Assembly: GCA_028280205.1 (NCBI GenBank)
Contig: JANQME010000283.1
Coordinates: forward strand, 1-5,806
Direction: 5' to 3'
Length of the DNA stretch: 5,806 nucleotides
From: Longimicrobiales bacterium
Lineage (GTDB): Bacteria > Gemmatimonadota > Gemmatimonadetes > Longimicrobiales > Gaopeijiaceae
Positions 1 through 3,878 of this stretch are shown in pieces (position 1 is the stretch's first letter; every line of letters begins with the position of its first letter). Both the position numbers and the translations under genes were made by a program. The notes below the pieces were generated by a model that had not been told where the DNA came from, made no database searches, and worked only from the letters and a program-made list of their open reading frames with translations.

Positions 1-25
1 GGGTGGGGGAGTGGGACGGTCCCCG

Positions 26-60
26 GGGTTGAGCGGCAACCCACCGGGCTCGGGTGAGCC
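26..60. other. Two adjacent short hairpins
   Basis: The first stem pairs GGGTTG (26-31) with CAACCC (37-42) around a 5-nt loop. The second pairs GGCTC (47-51) with GAGCC (56-60) around a GGGT loop. A competing pairing of GGTGGG (2-7) with CCCACC (40-45), and a small dyad GGGAC-G-GTCCC (13-23), use overlapping bases. Alternative folds are therefore possible. In DNA this GC-rich some such pairings arise by chance, and no U-tract follows on either strand. The function is unknown. Confidence 0.3.
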
Positions 61-83
61 ATCGCGGGAGCGGGTCCGGTACA

Positions 84-111
84 CCTCGAGCGCCGCTGCG
101 GCGCCACGAGG
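84..111 (-). terminator. Candidate stem-loop terminator downstream of the ankyrin gene
   Basis: The core is the near-perfect palindrome GCGCCGCTGCGGCGC (90-104). CCTCG (84-88) and CGAGG (107-111) extend it outside a small 1x2 internal loop, giving about 11-12 paired bases. It lies 66 nt past the ankyrin stop codon on the minus strand. No T-run follows, so it is not a classical intrinsic terminator. Such U-poor hairpins are often assigned as 3' ends in high-GC genomes, but termination here is inferred. Confidence 0.4.
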
Positions 112-177
112 CTTCCAACCACCACTCGGTGATCCGATCCGCATACTCGAGCTCCGGTCCCTTCCCCGCGGCGACCG

Positions 178-996
178 CTAACCGACCCGCAACCCCCTCG
201 CTCGAACCGATCCGTCCTCTACGACCAGCGCTCGCGCACGTCCCTCCACGATCTCGAAGCGAAGGCGGACGGCGGGTGCCCCGGTCGGGTGGAAGACGTC
301 CTGCGCGACCTCGAGGACCCGAGTGAACGGCTCGGGGTCCGGACCGACGAGCAGCAAGTCGTTCCGCACGGCGACGTGGAAGTCCGTCGGGGGTTCCGTC
401 GACAGACGGTAACGGCCGGCGTATCGGGCCTCGACGTCGGCGTCGCCGGGGAAGGCGAACGGACCCTCTTCGGGCCCGAAGCGATCCAGCAGGTAGTCGA
501 CGACCCTTTCGGCCTCGGAGCGGCCCGCGCGAGCGTGTCGAAGCAGGGAGATGCCGTGAGGGCCGTGGAGTCGATGCAGATCGGGGTCGGCGACGAGGAA
601 CGCCCTCACGGTGTCGACGTCCCCCAGCATGGCGGCCGAGAACACGGTGGGCCGGGCCCCGTGCGCGATGAGGAATTCGGCGATCTCGCGACGCCCGACG
701 TGTGAGGCCGCACCGAGCGGGGTCTCCCAATCACCGAATCCCCAATCCCAGGACGCTTTCGCGAGCGCCGGTTGCTCGAGCACCAGTTCGCGGACTCGTT
801 CCGCGTTGGAGTGCGAGACGCCCACGATCTCCCGGACTCGAGCTGCATCGTTCTGCGGAAACTCGTTCTGCGGAAACTCGGTGCGCCGGACCGGCGCTCC
901 GGCCAGCGGGTCGGACACTGCGAGCGGTACGCCCATAGCCGCCATCACCGACAGAAACCGCCTCCTCGCCACATCCTCGCCGCCTTGCTTCGCCAT
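178..996 (-). CDS. Tat-exported ankyrin-repeat protein with C-terminal DUF3471-like domain
   Basis: A 272-residue protein. The ATG at 996-994 is chosen because a strong GGGAGGTGG Shine-Dalgarno lies just upstream. The same frame stays open further upstream, but only antisense to the regulator gene. Residues 9-16 read VARRRFLS, a twin-arginine (RRxFL) motif. A hydrophobic stretch (about 15-33) with a possible AGA cleavage site near 34 follows, so export by the Tat route is likely. Residues about 60-172 are helical ankyrin-type repeats, including WGFGDWETPLGAASHVGRREIAEFL and AAMLGDVDTVRAFL; ankyrin repeats usually mediate protein binding. Residues about 188-270 are beta-rich (RYAGRYRL, later LRFEIVEGRARALVVE). 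They resemble the DUF3471 domains found at the C-termini of secreted beta-lactamase-like and peptidase-like proteins. That assignment is by pattern only. No catalytic residues are recognised. The linker after the signal carries an exact EFPQN duplication. The gene is divergent from the membrane regulator, which may control it. Confidence 0.87.
   Translation of the reverse strand: MAKQGGEDVARRRFLSVMAAMGVPLAVSDPLAGAPVRRTEFPQNEFPQNDAARVREIVGVSHSNAERVRELVLEQPALAKASWDWGFGDWETPLGAASHVGRREIAEFLIAHGARPTVFSAAMLGDVDTVRAFLVADPDLHRLHGPHGISLLRHARAGRSEAERVVDYLLDRFGPEEGPFAFPGDADVEARYAGRYRLSTEPPTDFHVAVRNDLLLVGPDPEPFTRVLEVAQDVFHPTGAPAVRLRFEIVEGRARALVVEDGSVRARGLRVG
849..880 (-). repeat. 15-bp exact tandem duplication inside the ankyrin gene
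   Basis: The 15-bp unit (849-863) is repeated without mismatch at 864-878, and two more matching bases run to 880. It is in frame and encodes EFPQN-EFPQN at residues 40-49, in the linker between the Tat signal and the ankyrin domain. The absence of any difference between the copies suggests a recent slippage event, or an ongoing length polymorphism in a region that tolerates insertion. Confidence 0.9.
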
Positions 997-1000
997 TGCG

Positions 1001-1009
1001 CCACCTCCC
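1001..1009 (-). promoter_or_regulatory. Strong Shine-Dalgarno of the ankyrin gene
   Basis: The minus strand reads GGGAGGTGG, ending 4 nt before the ATG at 996; the core GGAGG is 7 nt from it. It is the best ribosome-binding site in the window. It fixes the start at 996 rather than at codons further upstream in the same open frame. Confidence 0.8.
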
Positions 1010-1085
1010 GGGTCGGTGCTTAGATCGACGTCCTGCGGCCCTCCGGCACGACCGACTCCGGCGGGACACGGAGACAAGGTGAGCG

Positions 1086-1101
1086 CCCCGTCCCGACGGG
1101 G
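1086..1101. promoter_or_regulatory. 16-bp inverted repeat, candidate operator
   Basis: CCCCGTCCCGACGGGG has 7-bp arms (CCCCGTC/GACGGGG) around a 2-nt centre. It ends 3 bp before the first possible start codon of the regulator. The position suits autoregulation by a dimeric DNA-binding protein, or a small 5' hairpin that would hide the ribosome-binding region. However, OmpR/CadC-type winged helices more often bind direct repeats, so the link to this regulator is only a guess. Confidence 0.35.
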
Positions 1102-1104
1102 TCC

Positions 1105-1974
1105 ATGCGCGAGGAACGAGCAAACGATGAGGAGATCATGAGCCGCCATGAGGAGATCGTGAGCGGCCGTGAAGCACCACGGGGTCCGGTCGAGCTGGGG
1201 ACGGTGACGTTCGACCCCCGGAGCGGCGAGGTGCGTGGCCCGGCCGCCACCGTGCGGCTCGCGCCGCAGCCCTCGACCCTCCTGTCCCTCCTCGCGGCAC
1301 GGTCGGAGCAGGTCGTCGGGCGCGAGGAGATCAAGGACGTCCTCTGGCCGGATGGCAAGGTGGAGTACGAGCAGGGGATCGCCTTCGCCGTGCGCGAGAT
1401 CCGCAAGACCCTGGAGCGGGCCGGCGGCGACCCGCAGCTCGTCGAAACGATCCCGAGGCGGGGCCTCAGGTTGAACGCGCGTCCCCCTGCGCGCCGGAGT
1501 CGTCCTCCGCGGGCCCCAACCGCGGTCGGGTTCACCGCCCTGGCGCTCCTGGCCGGATGGGCCGGACTCCGAAGCTTCGGGGCGCGTCCCCCGACCTTGG
1601 CGCTCTTCGCGCACGAAACCGATGGCCAGCCGATCTCGGAGCGCGCCTCCGCCACGCTGGCCGACGAGCTCACGACCGCCCTGACGACGGACCTCCGGGG
1701 CTCGCTCGGAGTCGTCGGCCCGACGGGCACGGGCACGCTTGCGGGACCCGAGGATCTCTCCGGCGCGCGCTCGGCCTTCGGGGCGTGCCTGGTGCTGAGC
1801 GGAAGCGTGCGCGCCCTCGACGGCGACACGCTCGTGGTGTTCACGCAGATCGTTCGGGCACGGGACGGCATCCACGTGTGGGCCGCTCGGGACACCATGA
1901 TCGTCTCGCGGACGTCGGCCCTGCTCGTTCCGCAGGTGAGCGCCGGCGTCCGGCAGGCCCTGGCCCGCTGCTAG
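1105..1974 (+). CDS. ToxR/CadC-like membrane-anchored winged-helix transcriptional regulator
   Basis: 289 residues from the ATG at 1105. Residues about 33-124 match the OmpR/PhoB-type DNA-binding domain (Trans_reg_C): the VTFDPRSGEV strand pair, LLSLLAARSEQVVGREEIKDVLW, a recognition-helix region with FAVREIRKTLE, and the closing wing ETIPRRGLRLN. A basic Arg/Pro linker leads to a single membrane segment (about 138-158). Residues 163-286 resemble the FlgO/TolB-N-like domain common in this regulator type, including LADELTTAL, LVLSGSVRALDGDTLVVF and RDGIHVWAARDT. There is no phosphoacceptor domain, so it should be a one-component regulator that senses outside the membrane and binds DNA inside. 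Many relatives carry TPR repeats after this domain; here the protein stops, so it is a short form. The start is uncertain: ATG 1105 lacks a clear Shine-Dalgarno. ATG 1138 and GTG 1159 each follow GAGGAG, but only 3 nt away. All three leave the DNA-binding domain intact. The likely target is the divergent ankyrin gene (inference). Confidence 0.88.
   Translation: MREERANDEEIMSRHEEIVSGREAPRGPVELGTVTFDPRSGEVRGPAATVRLAPQPSTLLSLLAARSEQVVGREEIKDVLWPDGKVEYEQGIAFAVREIRKTLERAGGDPQLVETIPRRGLRLNARPPARRSRPPRAPTAVGFTALALLAGWAGLRSFGARPPTLALFAHETDGQPISERASATLADELTTALTTDLRGSLGVVGPTGTGTLAGPEDLSGARSAFGACLVLSGSVRALDGDTLVVFTQIVRARDGIHVWAARDTMIVSRTSALLVPQVSAGVRQALARC
1127..1168 (+). repeat. 21-bp imperfect tandem duplication at the regulator's 5' end
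   Basis: The units 1127-1147 and 1148-1168 agree at 19 of 21 positions (differences at the 12th and 18th bases). Because 21 is a multiple of three, the duplication stays in frame and gives DEEIMSR-HEEIVSG near the N-terminus. Each copy carries an AGGAG motif followed by a potential start (ATG 1138, GTG 1159), so it also duplicates a putative translation-start module. Each copy begins with ATG in a second frame and closes after four codons (MRRS, then TGA). Confidence 0.85.
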
Positions 1975-1997
1975 GAGCGGCTCGGCCGGGCCGGGGC
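1957..1997. terminator. Shared stem-loop between convergent genes
   Basis: GCCCTGGCCCG (1957-1967) can pair with CGGGCCGGGGC (1987-1997), about 11 bp with one G-U. A nested small hairpin CTGCT-AGG-AGCGG (1968-1980) lies inside the loop. The structure covers the regulator's stop codon (1972-1974), the 22-bp gap and the first base of the permease stop (1997-1999). It could act as a bidirectional terminator for both genes. No T-run follows on either strand, so a classical intrinsic mechanism is not supported. Chance pairing is possible at this GC content. Confidence 0.4.
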
Positions 1998-3850
1998 TAT
2001 CCACCCTCCAGCGGATAGAGCCACGGCACGACGACGAGCGAGGTGACGAGCGTCAGGACGATGAGCGGCAGGCCGAGCTTGACGAAGTCGCGGAACCGGT
2101 AGCCGCCGGGGCCCAGAACGAGGGTGTTGACCGGTGACGCGACCGGCGTGACGAAGGCGGCCGACGCGGCGATGGCCACGATCATGAGCAGCGGGCGTGG
2201 GGAGACCCCGAGGGCCCCCGCGGCGCCCACGGCGATGGGGGCCACGAGGACGGTGGTGGCCGTGTTCGAGATGAACTGGCTGAAGAAGGCGGTCAGGACG
2301 AAGAGGCCGGCCATGAAGGCGCGCGGTCCGAGCGGGCCCGCGGCTCCGACCAGCTCGTCCACGATGAGGGCGAGCGTGCCGGTCTTCTCCAGCGCGTGCG
2401 CCATGGGCAGCATACCGGCGATCAGCACGATGCTCTCCCAGTTGATCGCGGCGTACGCTCTTCGCATGTCGAGGCACCCTCCCAGGACCATGAGAACGGC
2501 GGTCAGGAGCACGGCGATCACCGCGGGCAGAAGACCGAGCGTCATCGTCGACAGCATGAGCACGACGAGGCCGACGGCGAGCCAGGCCTTGCGATAGCTC
2601 GGCGCGGCATCGGCGTGCTCCCGGGGAAGCCGCAGCAGGGCGAGGTCGCCCATCTCCTGTCGGATGCGATCGATCTGCGCCCACCGGCCGCCGAGCAGGA
2701 GCCTGTCGCCGAACGCCAGCTTCGTGTCCGCGAGGTCGTCCCGGAGGAGCTCGTCACCTCTACGCACCGCGAGCACCCACAGGCCGTATCGCTCCCGGAA
2801 GGCGCTCTCGGCCAACGTCCGTCCGATCAGGGAGGAATCGGGGAGCACGGCCGCGGGGACGACTCCGAGCTCCTGCAGGATGACGCGGTCCAGATCGTCC
2901 TCACCGGAAACCCGGAGCCCGAGCTCCGCGGTGGAGAGGGTCGGCTCCGGCCCGGAGGCTCGGTGAGAACCTTCGTCCGCGAGTGCGAGGAGCGCGTCTC
3001 CTTCGCGCAGGATCGTCCCCGGCCGTCCGGGCACTGCGTAGCGACGACCCAGTCGATCGCGTCGCTCGATGGCGAGCACGTAGTGGCCGGTGCGCGAGCG
3101 AAGCTCGGCGCCGCCGAGCGTCAGTCCGGCGAGCGGCGACCCGTGTCCGACGCGCAGCACCCGCACCCGATCGCGAACGCCGAACTCGCGGGAGAGTCGC
3201 TCGATGGTCGTCTCACCCTCGACCGGTGCGCCGGTCCGTCTGTCGGGCAGCCGCTTCTGTCCGTAGACGACGAGGTACAGGAGGGTCACCGAGAGGACGG
3301 CGAGGCCCGCGGGCGTGAAGGAGAAGAAGCCGAAGGGGGCGTACCCCGACTGCTCGAGCTGGGTGCTGACCACCAGGTTCGGCGGTGTCCCGATCAGGGT
3401 CAGCGTGCCGCCGGCGAGCGCGCCGTACGCCAGAGGAAGGAGGAGGCGGGACGGCGCGACGCCCGAGCGATCGGCGAGTCGGAAGACGATGGGGATGAAG
3501 ACCGCGACCGCGCCGGTCGAGCTCATGAAGGCCGAGAGCGCGGCCGCCGCCCCGGCCACGAGGACCATGAGGCGGCGCTCTCCCCCGCCGGCCCTTCTCC
3601 GGATCCAGTCCCCCACGGCCCGTGCGACGCCCGTCGCTTGGAGCGAGTCGCCGATGACGAAGAGGGCCGCGATCAGGAGCACGACGGTGTCGCCGAAGCC
3701 GGCCACCGCCTCGGCGGGCGTCAGGATGCCGCTGACCGCGAGCACGACGATGAGGCCCAGCGCGACGACGTCCAGCCGTACGCGCTCGGATACCAGCAGG
3801 ACGATGACGGCGGCGAGGAGCGCGCCCAGGAAGGGCGGCTGCCAGCTCAC
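1997..3850 (-). CDS. SLC13/DASS-family permease with two RCK_C (TrkA-C) domains
   Basis: A 617-residue inner-membrane transporter, probably for anions such as sulfate or dicarboxylates; the substrate cannot be read from sequence. The N-terminal membrane half (about 5-197) contains the re-entrant motif AFMSSTGAVAVFIP (SST at 110-112) and LIGTPPNLVVS (152-162). The C-terminal half (about 421-612) contains FISNTATTVLVAP (SNT at 528-530) and TPVASPVNTLVLGPGGYRF (568-586). These are paired signatures of the CitMHS/Na_sulph_symp fold. The central cytoplasmic region has two RCK_C-like domains: about 228-292 (VRVLRVGHGSPLAGLTL, REGDALLAL) and about 322-398 (VVPAAVLPDSSLIGRTL, FGDRLLLGG). In related transporters such domains are taken to be ligand-binding gates. 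The full length and both halves suggest an intact gene. The GTG at 3850-3848 is the only start between the upstream in-frame stop (3884-3886) and the first membrane segment. It lies 28 bp after the choice-of-anchor B gene, so co-transcription is likely. Confidence 0.93.
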   Translation of the reverse strand: MSWQPPFLGALLAAVIVLLVSERVRLDVVALGLIVVLAVSGILTPAEAVAGFGDTVVLLIAALFVIGDSLQATGVARAVGDWIRRRAGGGERRLMVLVAGAAAALSAFMSSTGAVAVFIPIVFRLADRSGVAPSRLLLPLAYGALAGGTLTLIGTPPNLVVSTQLEQSGYAPFGFFSFTPAGLAVLSVTLLYLVVYGQKRLPDRRTGAPVEGETTIERLSREFGVRDRVRVLRVGHGSPLAGLTLGGAELRSRTGHYVLAIERRDRLGRRYAVPGRPGTILREGDALLALADEGSHRASGPEPTLSTAELGLRVSGEDDLDRVILQELGVVPAAVLPDSSLIGRTLAESAFRERYGLWVLAVRRGDELLRDDLADTKLAFGDRLLLGGRWAQIDRIRQEMGDLALLRLPREHADAAPSYRKAWLAVGLVVLMLSTMTLGLLPAVIAVLLTAVLMVLGGCLDMRRAYAAINWESIVLIAGMLPMAHALEKTGTLALIVDELVGAAGPLGPRAFMAGLFVLTAFFSQFISNTATTVLVAPIAVGAAGALGVSPRPLLMIVAIAASAAFVTPVASPVNTLVLGPGGYRFRDFVKLGLPLIVLTLVTSLVVVPWLYPLEGG

Positions 3851-3853
3851 GTG

Positions 3854-3859
3854 CTCCTC
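3854..3859 (-). promoter_or_regulatory. Shine-Dalgarno of the permease gene
   Basis: The minus strand reads GAGGAG, then CAC, then the GTG start. The 3-nt spacing is shorter than usual. A second purine-rich stretch, GGGGGAGGAG, lies about 20 nt upstream of the start, just after the preceding gene's stop, and is too far away to serve directly. Weak initiation, or coupling to translation of the upstream gene, is possible. Confidence 0.4.
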
Positions 3860-3878
3860 GCCGCCCGCGCTCCTCCCC

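Larger units (their letters stand above)
1..177. other. Gene-free left edge with GC-rich hairpins
   Basis: This is the stretch downstream of the ankyrin gene, cut by the window edge. I see no recognisable protein in any frame. It holds a cluster of short inverted repeats (about 13-60) and a stronger stem-loop at 84-111. One minus-strand frame stays open from an ATG at 144-142 to the edge and has a CGGAG motif 7 nt upstream. Its roughly 48 residues are rich in Gly, Pro and Arg, resemble no family I know, and use more A/T third positions than the real genes here. I therefore do not annotate it as a gene. The region is probably a 3' untranslated/terminator zone, or the edge of another transcription unit to the left. 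Confidence 0.5.
997..1104. promoter_or_regulatory. Divergent promoter region between ankyrin gene and regulator
   Basis: This 108-bp spacer separates two divergent start codons, so it should hold promoters for both genes and any operator for the winged-helix regulator. I find no convincing -35/-10 pair on either strand; the sequence is too GC-rich to call one by eye. The identifiable elements are the Shine-Dalgarno for the ankyrin gene (1001-1009) and a dyad at 1086-1101. Confidence 0.5.

Noticed and set aside
21..28. CCCCGGGG palindrome as a binding site or restriction-related element
   Set aside because: Eight-base GC palindromes are common at this base composition, and no adjacent gene suggests a role.
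1020..1898. 292-codon minus-strand open frame antisense to the regulator
   Set aside because: Ser/Arg/Pro-rich shadow without domain signal. The plus strand carries the OmpR-type DNA-binding and FlgO-like patterns.
997..2004. Upstream extension of the ankyrin reading frame (608 codons open from 2004 to 178 on the minus strand)
   Set aside because: The extra part is antisense to the clearly conserved winged-helix regulator, is rich in Arg, Gly and Glu, and resembles no domain. The strong Shine-Dalgarno and Tat signal place the start at 996.
3848..3853. CACGTG palindrome over the permease start as a regulatory site
   Set aside because: A six-base palindrome formed by a CAC codon-like spacer and the GTG start is expected by chance and has no supporting context.
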